A stretch of DNA of 64,000 nucleotides from Coenobita brevimanus (taxonomy: Eukaryota; Arthropoda; Malacostraca; Decapoda; Coenobitidae), in assembly GCA_032717465.1 (NCBI GenBank), contig CM064713.1, forward strand, positions 11,563,916 through 11,627,915. Direction: 5' to 3'. Position 1 is the first letter of the stretch, and each line of letters begins with the position of its first letter. The notes below the pieces were generated by a model. The model did no database searches. It was not told the DNA's origin and saw nothing but the letters and a program-made list of their open reading frames with translations. The translations under genes and the position numbers were made by a program. Of this stretch, positions 23,424-34,454 are shown one piece after another.

Positions 23424-24980
23424 TCAGGTAATGTGGCGTAGAGTCTCTGGGGAATGTAGGTGGAGGGGATTTGTGCTTGGTGTATCACGACAGTATGAAG
23501 TCGTGGGGAGGCAGGTGGTGTAGGAGAGTGGGTGAATCAGGCGGCTGGGCGTGAGAGGCGGCCTGAGCGTGTGGTGGTGGTTCTGAGGGTGGGAGTGGGT
23601 GGGGAAGTGGGCATGCAGGGTGGGCGTGGTTGGGTAGTATGGGCTGCTGTGCGAGTGGGGGGCGCAGTAGGGGATGATGCCGTCGGAATGGGCATACGCA
23701 AGGGCAGTGGGTGAAGGGCAGTGGTAGTGGGTTGTGATGAGGGTGTGGTGGTGTGGGCGGGACATATAGGGCTGGGTGGTGAGGGTGGGGCAGCGGAGGG
23801 AAGTGGTGAGGGAGAGTGCAGGGAGATTGGTATGGCGGGTGAGATGTCAGGTGAGGTGCAGGGGGTGGTGGCGGCCAGGGAGGCTGAGGCGCTAGGGGGG
23901 GTGGAGGGGGAGGGCGAGGAGGAAATGTAGCACTCATATGTGGAGGTGGATGGTGGTGCGGGAACAGGGGGAGGTTGGGGGTGTGGGGTTGGTGTGGCAG
24001 GGACGGGCGTGAGGAAAGGGCGCATGTGGCGGTTTTGGAGGGTGCGTGGGGTGCCATGGTAATCCACGACAACCTGGTAAGGGTTGGGGATGTGAGTGAT
24101 TGTGTGAAGCCCCGTGAAGTGGGGGACGAGTTTGTTGGGGGTGGGAAGTTGGGTGATGATGACAGTGTCGCCTGGGCTGAAGGGGTTGGTGACTGTGTTG
24201 GGGCCGAGGTCTAAACTTTTTTGTAGGTGGTGCAGTCGGCCCTTCAGAAGGTGCAACGGGTCTGTAGTGGGAGCGGAGGTGGGTGGTTGCAGGTGCTGGC
24301 ATAGTGGTAATAGAAGCGGGGCCTCGCCGAATATTCTTTCATGTGGGGAAACCCCATCTTTTCGGGGGCAGGAATTCATGCCCCACTGAAAGATCTTCAC
24401 ATGAGCCGGCCAGGCGTCGTCTTTCGTAACCTCAATGCGTGTGCATAATTGATTCATGAGAGTACGATGGTAACGTTCACATACTGCGTTCCCCTGTGGT
24501 GAGTAAGGAAAGGCGTGGGAGATTTATACCCAAATGTTCTGGCGAGTTCCTTCCAGATTTTCCCGGAGAATTCAGGGGCATTATCAGAATGGATGGCCTG
24601 AAGGATGCCGAAACAAGGGAACACGTGTCGGAGAAGGGCATCGGTGAGGGCGATGGCATGATGCTCTTTAGCTGGGCAGGCTACTACAAATTTTGAATAT
24701 GTGTCCACAAAGGTGATCATATATTTATATCCAGATTTGGGAGGGAGGGGGCCTACTACATCTATCACCAGGAGTTGCCAGGGCTTGTGGGTTGTGATGT
24801 GGCCTGAGGGTCTGGCGGTCTGGGTGGTATCTTTCCCCAATGCACAGGCACAGCAACTTTGAATTATTTCCTTGGGGAGGGTGGAAGGGTTTGGCGCCCA
24901 GGTGTTGTTAAACACTTGCAATAATTTCTTTGTGCCCAGATGGATGCCGTTATGGGCATGAAGGTGGCACAGGATGTCAC
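23424..24980 (-). pseudogene. Integrase of G2 with proline-rich tail
   Basis: In element order: a zinc-binding region (HLGTKK near 24940, CCACALG near 24855), the core with Asp in VIDVVGPLP (about 24775), Asp in IHSDNAPEF (about 24580), then a one-base shift near 24490 in the segment that holds the Glu box. The frame 24457-23537 carries the rest of the core, a GLHTITHIPNPYQV module and a long Pro/Thr/Ser tail ending near 23424. The tail is shared with G1. Integrase inserts the element cDNA in active relatives. Confidence 0.87.
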
Positions 24981-25069
24981 GTGCTGCATCAGGAGTCAGG
25001 AGAATTTGCCCAGATGGGATTAAGAGGTGGTCACCCTGTTGGCATAGTTTGGTGAACAGGTGGACGGGA

Positions 25070-26367
25070 ATCCAGGGGGTCCGCTCCTTGCAGTGCCATA
25101 GTTGTAGGAGGTCCGGGTTCAGCTGTACTGCATGGATGGGGAGGCGGGAGAGGGCATCTGCATTGGTGTGGAGTTTTCCGGGCCTGTAGGAGATTAGTTA
25201 CTGAAATTCCTCCAGAGTTTCGTGCCACCTGACGAGTTGGGCATTATGTGAGTCAGACTGGCGTAGCCACTGGAGCGACTGGTGGTCTGTGATGATCGTG
25301 ACCTGGGTCCCGGAAAGGTAAGCCCTAAAATGTTGGAGGGCCCAAATTATGCTGAAGCATTCTCGCTTGGTCGCGGCATAATTTCTCTCGGCTGGATTCA
25401 AAGAGCGACTGGTGCAGGCAATGATGTGCTCCCAACCGGCTTGCACCTGGGCTAGTACGGCACCTATGGCGGTAAGAGAAACGTTGTTTTAGTGGCGAAA
25501 GGGGAGGGCATAATTGGGAAAGGCCATGATGGGGGCGGAGACGAGCTTATCTTTTAGCTGTTGGAATGCAGGTCGCCTTTCCTCAGTCTAGATGAACGTC
25601 TCCCCCTTCCTGGTCAGATTGTGAGGAGGCTTTGCAATTTGTGCGAACCCCTTCACGAAGTGAAGGTAGTAGGACATCAGTCCTAGGAAGGCACGGACGC
25701 CATGGACGTCCTATGGTGGTGGTGTGTCCACTATGGCGCGGAGCTTGTCAGGGTCCGGGGAGATTCCTGCCTGGGAAATAACGTGTCCCAGGAATGAGAC
25801 AGTCCTGGCGGCCAGGACACACTTAGAGGGATGGAGCTTGAGGCCTGCCTGGTGAATCCTAGTGAAGACTCGGCGGAGGTGCTGCAAGTGGTCAGCCCAG
25901 GTCTGGCTAAAAACGATGACGTTGTCCAAGTAGGCCAGACATATCTCCCAGGCAAGGCCACTCAGGACAGATTCCATTAGCCTGGAGAAGGTGGCAGGGG
26001 CGTTGCAGAGGCCGAATGGCAGGACATTGAATTCGTAATATCTGCAGTTGCTCGTGGAAAAGGCCGTCTTGCCTCGGTGTTCTGGATGTACAGGGACCTC
26101 CCAGTATCCAACCTGGAGGTCAAGGGTGGAAAACCAAGACGCCCCATAAAGGGAATCTAAGGAATCGTCAATTCGTGGGAGGGGAGTGGCATCTTTGATG
26201 GTGGCATCGTTCAGGCGGTGGTAATCAATGCAAAATCGCTTCGTGCCGTCTTTCTTCTTTACTAGAATGACGGGGGAGGACCAGAGGCTGCTGGAGGGGG
26301 AAAAGACGATGGCCTCTATCATTTCACGTACCTGGCGGTCCTCTTCCTCCCTTTGTTGGGGTTTCTT
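25070..26367 (-). pseudogene. Reverse transcriptase and RNase H of G2
   Basis: The frame 26322-25711 holds RT motifs VKKKDGTKRFCIDY, TLDLQVGYWEV, FGLCNAPATFSRLM and AYLDN, with Asn for the second catalytic Asp (codon at 25921-25923 on the plus strand). A stop follows within DTPPP-stop. RNase H continues with stops near 25600 and 25490. The first acidic box is lost (Asn), but TKREC, TDHQSLQWL and NADALSRL remain (25446 down to about 25140). A stop also lies near 25198. The order and spacing match G1. Confidence 0.9.
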
Positions 26368-27444
26368 TCATCGGGAAGGCTGTCTAATGGGTGGGCCTGT
26401 CGTGTGAATTTCATGTGACAGATACGTGGTATGCCCTATGTCTGTTGGTCCTGTCACAAACAGGTCCTGGAAATCCAGGAGGAGGCGACATAAGGTGTCT
26501 GACTGCTGGGAGGAGAGTTGGTCAGGAATCGGGGGTATGGGGGCAGGGAAGTGGGAGGAGGATGGGGCACAGGGCTCGGCTTCCTCCATCTCTCCGATAA
26601 CGAGCCCTTTAGGGAGGGTAAGGGGGGAAGGGGCGAGATTAGCTATACGGACGGTGGTGTGGTGTGGAGGGGGAAAAGTGGGAGATAAAAGGCAGGCAGA
26701 AAGGGCTCCCAGTGGGAGGAGGGGGGAGAATAAGACAGAGGGAGCGGAGGGCCACTTAAGGGGCACCCAGGCCTCATGGTGGGAGGAAATGGTAACAGCG
26801 GCGGAGACGGTGGCAGGGAAGGAGGGAGGAGGGGTGGTGAGGGGGGGCACAGGAGGAGGAGAGGAGGGTGGAGGGAGGGGAGGAGGAGAGGAGCACAGGA
26901 GGGGGGAAGGGGGCGAATCTTTCGGCCGGGGCCGGGGCATACAGGTGCAAACGGCCTGGGTGGGGTGGGGTGGAGGACGGAACTGGAGCTGCTGGTAGCG
27001 GCAGTCAATTGTAGCTCCAAGTTTTTGGAGTAAGACCAATCCTAAATACCCGTCGTAGCTCCGGCAGGAGGAGTCGAAAACAATGAATTGATGTCGGGTG
27101 GACACTGGCTGGTAGGTTTCGACCCGTGGGGCCCGAGTTTCCCCATGGATGGGTAGGGGGCCATCCCCCACATCCACAAGGTGAGTGGCAGTGGGGCGGA
27201 GTGGGCCAAAGGTCGATTTGTGGCGGGAGAAATAGTGGCTGTAAAGGCAGGACCTGGCTGCTCCCGTATCGACTAGCAGTCTGGCCTTCACGCCGTTCAA
27301 TTTCATTTTGTGGTACACTGGGGGGCGATACTTAGGGGTAATGGCCCCGCCACCGTGGGTTGGTGTGGAGGCGGGCCTTAAAATCCAGCTGTCTGGGGCT
27401 TTCATACTCCTGTTCCTGCTCCTGTTCTCCCGGATGTGGCTCAT
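26368..27444 (-). CDS. Protease and linker of G2 polyprotein
   Basis: A continuous 358-codon frame. The retropepsin triad DTG in LLVDTGAARSC is intact (about 27270), unlike in G1. The following SHYFSRHKSTFGPL and FIVFDSSCRSYDGYLGLVLLQKLG give the second protease block (the hydrophobic GLVLLQ near 27040). A Pro/Ser-rich linker follows, then NLAPSPLTLPKGLVIGEMEE and LDFQDLFVTG, which lead into reverse transcriptase. The frame ends in QPSR-stop at 26368, just before RT. It cleaves Gag-Pol in active elements. Confidence 0.82.
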   Translation of the reverse strand: MSHIRENRSRNRSMKAPDSWILRPASTPTHGGGAITPKYRPPVYHKMKLNGVKARLLVDTGAARSCLYSHYFSRHKSTFGPLRPTATHLVDVGDGPLPIHGETRAPRVETYQPVSTRHQFIVFDSSCRSYDGYLGLVLLQKLGATIDCRYQQLQFRPPPHPTQAVCTCMPRPRPKDSPPSPLLCSSPPPLPPPSSPPPVPPLTTPPPSFPATVSAAVTISSHHEAWVPLKWPSAPSVLFSPLLPLGALSACLLSPTFPPPHHTTVRIANLAPSPLTLPKGLVIGEMEEAEPCAPSSSHFPAPIPPIPDQLSSQQSDTLCRLLLDFQDLFVTGPTDIGHTTYLSHEIHTTGPPIRQPSR

Positions 27445-28244
27445 CCTTGAGTGTCAGTTCATCTTCTGGAGCCTTCCCTTCTAAAGAGGACACCTTACAT
27501 GAACTCGGGGCTGTGGTTCTGTGGCAGGCAGCTTTAAGCTGGTCTCGTATGTCATGTAGGAGACAGTGGGATCTGCAGGCTGTGAATTCCCAAGGATTCA
27601 CTAGGATCAGATTCGGATTTTCCCAAGGGGCGGGACGCCGGCGGGAGGAGTGTGCCCTAGGCGGGCTGGGCTCCTGGGTAGGGCTGGTGTGAGGCAAGGG
27701 CGGACGTGGCATGGTCGGGGGAGCCGGGGTTGAGTGGGAAATTTCTTTACCACATTAATTTGCTGGGGAGTAGGGCAGGCAGTCAGAAGGCGCCGTATGA
27801 GCTGGACATCCCTATCCATGTCTCTAACTGGGTCATGGATAGTAAAGTGTTGGTTGACAACACTCGGAAGCACTCTGAGCAGAGTGTTTCGTCATCTGCC
27901 TCCAGGTAGGCAGCAGTATCTAGGCATCTTGCCTGTATCAGGGTACTATCTAAATCCCCATCAAATGAAAAACTATGCAATTGGGATAGAGCCACCACTC
28001 TCCCTAATGATGGAATGATGGCTTGAACAACGAACTTTGTAAAGTTCTGCCAGGTGAGCTCTGGGACGATTTTCGGTGCTATGTTCGCCGCCGCCTTGCC
28101 CAATAGTGGAAGTGTGACTGCAATTTTCTGCTGGTCATGATCAAAGCCAATATCCAGTAAGGATTTGATTATTGCTAGATACGTGTGTATATCGTACTGG
28201 TCGGGGTCAAACTTGGGTAACTGTACGTGTGGTTTAGTTGCCAT
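27332..28244 (-). pseudogene. gag of G2
   Basis: ATG at 28244 lies 66 bp inside the element from the 5' LTR. The first frame (to 27783) reads VQLPKFDPDQYDIHTYLAII, a gypsy-type capsid start, and WQNFTKFVVQAIIPS. The gene then shifts frame near 27850 (VRDMDRDVQLIRRLL) and again near 27700, ending in an acidic stretch, EQEQEQEYESPRQLDF, next to protease. I see no zinc knuckle. It forms the particle in active relatives. Confidence 0.8.
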
Positions 28245-28282
28245 TTTGCCAAATATTTCCTCACTACCTCTCTTCTACGCCC

Positions 28283-28309
28283 GGGTCAAGAACCACCACT
28301 GGCCACCAG
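28283..28309 (-). promoter_or_regulatory. Candidate primer-binding site of G2
   Basis: Directly after the 5' LTR (element orientation) the sequence reads CTGGTGGCCAGTGGTGG. A TGG one base from the LTR fits pairing with a tRNA 3' CCA end. I cannot name the tRNA. Confidence 0.55.
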
Positions 28310-30818
28310 TGTAATGGTAAGTGAAAGTGGCCCGACTCCTTGGTCCTAGAACACCTAACATGTAGCGGGGTCCTCTTTCAAGATTGGGGCTCAGTGCAAT
28401 AAAGAGAGGTAGGACACAAAAACTCCAGGCAATAACCTTTACACATATATTACCAGTCAAACACAGGACAAAACAGCAGACATTACAACACAGTATGTGG
28501 CAGAAAAATGAAACCTTAACTAGGATATTAGTATCTCGCAGGATACTGGCTTAACAGATACTGATGCCAACACTGTAATTTTAGTGCACAGGTGTACAGG
28601 GAATACAGGATTGCAGTGCGCATGGGAGCATGGGAATGAGTCTCACACGGGGAGGGCGGGATGAGGGGTGATGCGCGGAGGGTCAGAACAGAGTTATAGT
28701 AATACTGGGAAGGAGTAAGTATTATTAATTTGAACTTAGTATTTTCTGATAGCAAAGAGATTTTGACAATTGATTCTAATCCTTGTCCAGGTTCTTATGT
28801 ACACACTAACTGCTGGGAGGAGATTCTTAAAGGGAGGGTGGAGGACACTGGGAGTTCACTGTGTTTATGGTAATACAAGTGGCAGACTCTTATTAACACT
28901 TTTTCTCTACTGTTTCCTGATAGCGAAGGACATTTGTATATTTTACTATAGAGAATCTCTCAGGGTAGTAGTCTTACTGATTTTTTACAAGGGCATCGCT
29001 CGTGAGTCTGATTCACCAGAACTTAGTTTCTGCACTCGTCCTTATTCATCCGCCCATGATTTCACTCGTCCCGATATTCAACATACACTAAGTCACTGAT
29101 GTTGGAAGGACACAAGTCAAGAGAGAGCAGTGGAAATGAGTTATTTAAGAGGAGCCTGTGGAGTCACATGGAGAGACAGGCTGACGAATGAGGATATAAA
29201 GAAGTGTTGTGGTGTGGATGTGGATGTGATAGGAAGCGTTATGAGGAACACACTGAGGTAGTTTGGCCATGTGGAGAGGATGGAGGGTGAAAGACTGACA
29301 ATGAGAGTGTATGTGAGTGAGGTGGAGGGGGGAAGAGGGAGGGGGAGGCCGAGGATGAGATGGAGGGATTGGGTAGAAAGGTATATGAGAGAGGGGTGTG
29401 TGAGTTGGGAGCAGGGCAGTGAAATGGCAGGGGACAGGGCGACTTGGAGGCGATTTGTTTGTGACCACCCCAAACGGGATTGAGGCATCCGGCAATAGAT
29501 AGATAGATAGACTAAGTCACTGTATCACTGTTACACTAATTCTGGGGCAACGTCACACTTAGCACAAGTCACTTAGCTAATTCTGGGGCAACACCACACT
29601 TAACATAATTCACTCATATAGTGAGGGCAGCGGGGAGACACGCCGGTGACAACTCTGCTGGAATAGGGGCACCGCCTAGGGAGGGCGTGCCACGAGGGCA
29701 TGGGAAGACTTGCAGGGGCGTCCTCTCTCATCCAGGGCTGCAGGTGGCGAAGGGGCCCGTAGTCTCCGGGCTAGGTACAGGAGTGTGGGCCTCAGGATTG
29801 GGGTCAAACAGGTCCAGGAATCTCTGGCTCAGGTCTCGGCCAGAGGTGGAAGTCTTTCGCCGTCTCGGGGGTGTGGAGAGATCACGCCCGGGCGTCCTGG
29901 GGAGGGCCTGGAGTAACCGAGGGCTGCGGCCCCCAGGGTCAAGGAGCGCCATCGAGAGGGGCTGCTGCACCAACCTGAACTAGGGTCCATCAGGTGGGTC
30001 TTCTCCAGGGCCAGGTGTAGGGAGCAGAGGCCAGGGGAAGGTGTAGGGTCTCTCTGGGGTCCTTCGGTGCTGGAGGTCTGGCCTCTCATCTCAAGCTGGG
30101 GCGATGACACTTTTGACACCTCTCTCTGGCCGTGGGGCCCGGCTATTGGCTGTGGCTGCCCAGGGGCGCAACTATAGGGTGCCAAGGCCTGGCTATTGGC
30201 TGTGGCCTGAGTGGGGGACTTAGTGCACCTCTGTACACCTTCGGAGCGGCAATCGGCCGTCTGACGAAGGTGGGAGCGGCTTTTGGCCATCTCCTGCAGG
30301 AGGGAGGGTGAGTGTCTATCAGCAGTCTCGGGGGCAGCACCTTCGGAGCGGCTATCGGCCGTCTCCTGCAGGAGGGGGTGTTGGGCCGCTATCGGCCGTC
30401 CTAGGAAGGACACCTTCTGACGAAGGCAGGAGCGGCTATCGACCATCTCCTCATTACCCTCAGGCCGGTGAGACACTGGTTCCCTTACGAAGGGCGGGCG
30501 GCTATCGGCCGTCCCTAAGAGAAGGCACCTTTCTGTAGAAGGCGGGAGCGGTTATCGGCCATCTCCTTTGGGGCACTAGTTGGAGCTGGACAGACAGCTC
30601 CACCCCGAGCTAATCTGGCGGTCCCATTCCCTGATGGTAGTGTCATCTTCCTGCTAGGGTGACGGTGCAGCGGCTGGGTGCTATAGGGATGCATGGCCCG
30701 GGCTGACTTATGCCATTGTCGCACGGCATCCCGTGGTTCGTCTGCGGCTTCCCAGTGAGGTCCGGGTGGAGGTATCGGTGAGATTCTGGGGGCACTATGC
30801 TGTAAATCACGCATTTCA
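28310..30818 (-). repeat. 5' LTR of G2, carrying a LINE insertion
   Basis: TG...CA termini as in the other LTR. Compared with 20603-23118 the tandem array is shorter (about 30240-30560) and 29099-29510 is foreign. The matching outer blocks include the GTCCTAGAACACCTAA region near 28342 and the same (GCATTTCA) terminus at 30818. Confidence 0.93.
29099..29510 (+). mobile_element. LINE B 3' fragment in G2 LTR
   Basis: It matches the end of the LINE B copy at 41085-41475 (FGHVERM, YVSEVEGGRGRGRP, RDRATWRRFV in one frame). It ends in a GATA-repeat tail (29495-29510) rather than poly(A). A 12-bp target duplication, ACTAAGTCACTG, lies at 29087-29098 and 29511-29522. The insertion is 5' truncated. 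Confidence 0.93.

Positions 30819-30846
<28 letters not shown>
30819..30846. repeat. (AT)n microsatellite, right half
   Basis: Continuation of the tract at 20556-20602 on the other side of G2. Confidence 0.93.
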
Positions 30847-30849
<3 letters not shown>

Positions 30850-30885
30850 ATATGAAAAGGGTTATCTAAAACCAAGCGTCGCGGA

Positions 30886-30886
30886 T

Positions 30887-30919
<33 letters not shown>

Positions 30920-30920
30920 T
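30886..30920. repeat. (GA)n microsatellite
   Basis: Interrupted AG repeat, part of the DNA flanking the TA tract. The next 410 bases to 31332 show no gene; a 69-codon frame at 31050-31259 has no recognisable feature. Confidence 0.9.
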
Positions 30921-31330
30921 TTTATGAGACTGAATATATGAAAGTGTGTAAGAGTGCGAGCGTATATGTTTGCTACAAATCATTTAGTGTCTGCATATTT
31001 GTTGCAGCCTTTAACTTTTTTGTTTCTCCCTGAGCCCTAAATTAAAGCAGTGTGTAATGAAACAAAAGCATTCTGGGGACGAACACTAACTGCCCGCCAA
31101 AATATATTGTTAGCTCAGGTACAAGCTACATACAAACCAAATATGAAGAAATTTTGCAAAACTCTTTGGAATTCAGTCATCATGCATCACAGAAAGCCAA
31201 TCCGTATTAAAAATTATATGGTGGCTCTCATCAAATTCTCACCAAAAGTATTAGCTTAAGCACACCCATATTGTGGTTATTTCCTAAAGCTTTGGTGAAA
31301 ATTTGTCCACAACTTTTTTAGATATTTTGG

Positions 31331-31332
<2 letters not shown>

Positions 31333-31375
<43 letters not shown>
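31333..31375. repeat. (CA)n microsatellite
   Basis: About 21 CA units. No gene is seen on either side. Confidence 0.95.
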
Positions 31376-31378
<3 letters not shown>

Positions 31379-31529
31379 CTATATCGCCTTGCCTTGGTAA
31401 AGGCAGGCTATAGCAATGAACTGTATCTCGTTGGCACTGAAGATTTCCTAGCATTTTATCCTTAACAATTTGTTTGGGTCAATCTTCTGCGCTATGGTGT
31501 TTCAATAATTTTTAATAGAGATATCCGTT

Positions 31530-31905
31530 CAGGTATTTCAAATCCAGTGAGGCTCATTCATGTCAGTTTAGATCTGTTCAGTCACATTCAAAATCAGTTA
31601 TGTCAATTCAGGGTTATTTATAGCCATTCAGGTCATTTGGTTCTTCTTGTTCACATAAGTCTAGGCTTCAAGGTAGGTTTATGCCTCATCAGCACCTTTC
31701 AGTATATTTCAGGTGCATTCAAGGTCATGCAGGGTAATTAGGTGTATCTGAGGCCATTCTGGTCGGTTAGGCCAATTGAGGTGGCATCAGTCAATTCAGT
31801 CCATCCACATCCACTCAAGTTTAGTCATGCCAGGTCAGGTTCAGTCAGAACCATTCACATCCAAATATGTCTATTCAGGTCCAACAAGGGTCATTCAGGC
31901 CATTA
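31530..31905 (+). repeat. Degenerate short-motif repeat (TTCAGGTCA type)
   Basis: Variants of TTCAGGTC / CATTCAGG / GTCAGTTCAG recur roughly every 10-20 bp for about 375 bp. The two small open frames over it (31547-31741, 31776-32000) follow the repeat and show no domain. Confidence 0.65.
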
Positions 31906-32159
31906 AGTGTAACATTGACCATTCGTCAGCTATTGAATCTGTAGTCATTGTATGTCCAATAGCTGGCAGTCCCAGTTTGGTCCAAGTTTATGTCCTTTGA
32001 CTCGAATTCAAGACTTAGGCTGAAGTTGTAATCATTTTATCACGACTTCAGTAATTTATCCAACTTAGATTTTTCTCATTTATGTGTTCAAGAGCATCAC
32101 AAAGAATCACTTTCAACTTGTCTTCTAATTTTCAGTGCGTTTTTTCACCACCTGAGGAA

Positions 32160-32163
<4 letters not shown>

Positions 32164-32227
<64 letters not shown>
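32164..32227. repeat. (TA)n expansion in the left arm
   Basis: About 31 TA units sit inside the left inverted repeat and are absent from the right arm. Confidence 0.95.
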
Positions 32228-32230
<3 letters not shown>

Positions 32231-32632
32231 GGCTGCCAAAAATCACAGTAAAATGCTTGAAGACATAATACTGAACGCAAATACCAACTGATATTTTGGA
32301 TTTTTCCTGATTGTTTAATCCTAGCTCTCTATACAGATGTTTTAGTATCAATAAGTGTTGTTCACAATTTGCTGGGGGTGGTTCTTCCAAAATAGTTGCA
32401 GAAATCTTTAAAATCCGTCACAAGCAGGCACGATCAATGCGAATCTGAACAATTATAAGTATAAAAATTTTGATCATGATAAAAATGTTTTGGTTTTTAC
32501 TTTGGTTGACATGTTAATGCCAAAATAATAATTCTATACCACCAGGTGTCATTGGTGAGGGCGCTTCTTACGGAACCTATCGACTTAATATGATAGTAAT
32601 AATAATAATAATAATCAAGGATTTAATATCTA

Positions 32633-33412
32633 GTGCCAAATGAGGAGGCCTCTTGGCACTACCAAGGAAAACAAAAAAAGGTTTTAGTGATGTATCACAC
32701 AACCATGAAATCCAATTGCAACTTAGTTGATATCGTTTCCATGCCTGCAATGATGAAAGGCCAACACAGTTTAAAGGAAGGGGACCAGTTGGTCTTGCTT
32801 TATGCTAATGATGTCATGCACAGAGGCAAGAATGCCAAATTAGATATACTTTCCATAGATAGAGACGTGTTCGTTCAACTCACCAGGACTTATCAATTGC
32901 TCCCTCCTACGACTTCTCTTCTAAGGAAACAAGGAGAGAGAATACCTATCTGGGAGAGATGCCAAAAACTTGGAAAAGAAAGCCTTGTTGGGATGGTATG
33001 CCTTCAAGGGGACTGACAACACTGGTGCATTTGCTGGAAAGGGAGTCAAAAGTCATTTCAAGGAATTTACGAGTAGCAATGGCCCCATTCTTGATGCACT
33101 TACTGCTTTTGGATGAAATGTTGAAGTTCCTGAGTGGGTATTTAAGCAGATGGAACACTACATAAGTATTTTGTACAACCCTTCTGGAAACACAATATCA
33201 GAGAGTGAGAGTGTAAGAGAATTGAGATGGGCGCTTTTCGTGCAAAATGGCAAGGAGGGAAAGCAACTGCCTCCAGCCCTAGGAAAACTGAAACCTCATT
33301 CAGAACGGGCGCTTTTCATGGCTTTGGTGTGGAAGTTATGCAGCAGGCCACGCCGGAACATTCCTCCACAAAGAAATTTTCATTTGAAATTCCATTGTCT
33401 GTGTAATTAAGC
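32633..33412 (+). pseudogene. PIN-nuclease-like transposon protein, frameshifted
   Basis: The first frame (32633-33016) contains SIDRDVFVQL (about 32852-32881). This resembles the S-x-D-x-D-V core of PIN/FEN-like nuclease folds found in a widespread uncharacterised animal repeat protein, which usually reads SPDTDV. After a shift near 32990 the next piece reads AFKG followed by GAFAGKG (about 33000-33050), again a hallmark of that protein family. A second shift near 33118 leads to EVPEWVFK and LRWALF segments (to 33412). Family membership is from memory of its motifs, not a search. Function is unknown. Confidence 0.5.
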
Positions 33413-34147
33413 ATCTCTGTTTCAATATAATATTAATATGCCATTGACAAGATAGAGGTTATTTACATTTATTGCATCTAAATTAACTTTAGATGGTCTG
33501 GTATAACAACATTAACTGTACTTTATAATTATATTTTGATGAAATGTATTGGTGACTAAACAGACTATGTCAGGATTTATGTTAAACAAGCATAATCATG
33601 CTTCAACCGCACAAAATGAATTTTTTACATATATTGTATATGTTTACACAAAAATTAGCAGATTTAAGGTACACAAATCACTCAAATCTCATTATGCCAG
33701 CATTTGAAGGAAAATGCCCTCAACTAATGAAAACATAAGGATATCTTACGTACAAAGGATAAACTTTTCAGTTAAAGGTTAGCTAGAATGCTCGCATTTG
33801 TAGTGAATTTGTATTTATATGGCAATTTTCAATTATTTTGGCAACTATCTTGGAAAAGCATCCTCTTTCAATTGTTAACAACAGAGTGTTTAATACTAAA
33901 ACATCTTGGTACACCTTAAGGCTGAAAGAATCCCGGAACATTACTCCAAATTGGTGGTACCGTATTTGAAGTGAAAATAACTTTTTTTTTCACAGCATTT
34001 TATGATTTTGGCAGTAATTTTGAAAAAGCGCCCTCAAGTGGTAAAAATAAGACACAAAATTAGGAGACAAGTTGAAAGTGATTCTTTGTGATGTCCTTGA
34101 ACACATAAAGGTGAAAAATCAAAGTTGGCAAAATTACTGAAGTAGAT

Positions 34148-34454
34148 GACATCTGCTGTCTGACTATCTTTAATGGAGACAATGAAGTACCGAAAGACAC
34201 CTTCTGGTTCATCAACAGCAACAGTAATGCTAGGAATGATTAGCTAGAAGGTCCCTGTTTGGTAATTCTGTTCGTCAGTCTGTTTTACCAGAATGAGAAG
34301 CATGCACCCTCAAGCTCGGAGACAGTTTCTTCCCAAATACTTGTCACACAAATTAGCCAGCATTTCGACAAAACAGTCAGAATGCCTGGGTATGTACATG
34401 ACTGGGTCTGGGTTCTTAAGTTTGGGTACGGAAAAAAAAAAGAAAGCTTTTTCC
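34148..34454. other. No gene seen
   Basis: Non-repetitive sequence between the long-TIR element and the LINE A copy. The 98-codon frame starting at 34259 overlaps the LINE tail and has no recognisable feature. Confidence 0.6.

Larger units (their letters stand above)
20603..30818 (-). mobile_element. Ty3/gypsy element G2, complete, minus strand
   Basis: Two long LTRs with TG...CA termini (20603-23118 and 28310-30818) bound gag, protease, RT, RNase H, integrase and a proline-rich tail read on the minus strand. It belongs to the same family as G1. It landed in a (TA)n tract, so the short target duplication cannot be read uniquely. Total length is 10.2 kb, including a 412-bp LINE B fragment in the 5' LTR. 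Stops and shifts are present in most genes. Confidence 0.95.
32041..34147 (+). mobile_element. DNA transposon with about 350-bp inverted repeats
   Basis: 32041-32405 and 33790-34147 are diverged inverted copies of each other. Matching blocks include ACTTCAGTAATTT at the tips, CACAAAGAATCACTTTCAAC (32098 and its complement near 34080), and AGATGTTTTAGTAT (about 32334 and complement near 33895). The left arm contains a (TA)n expansion. A broken ORF lies between the arms. I could not identify a target duplication. Confidence 0.78.

Noticed and set aside
31050..31259. 69-codon ORF
   Set aside because: Short, no recognisable motif, no splice or promoter context.
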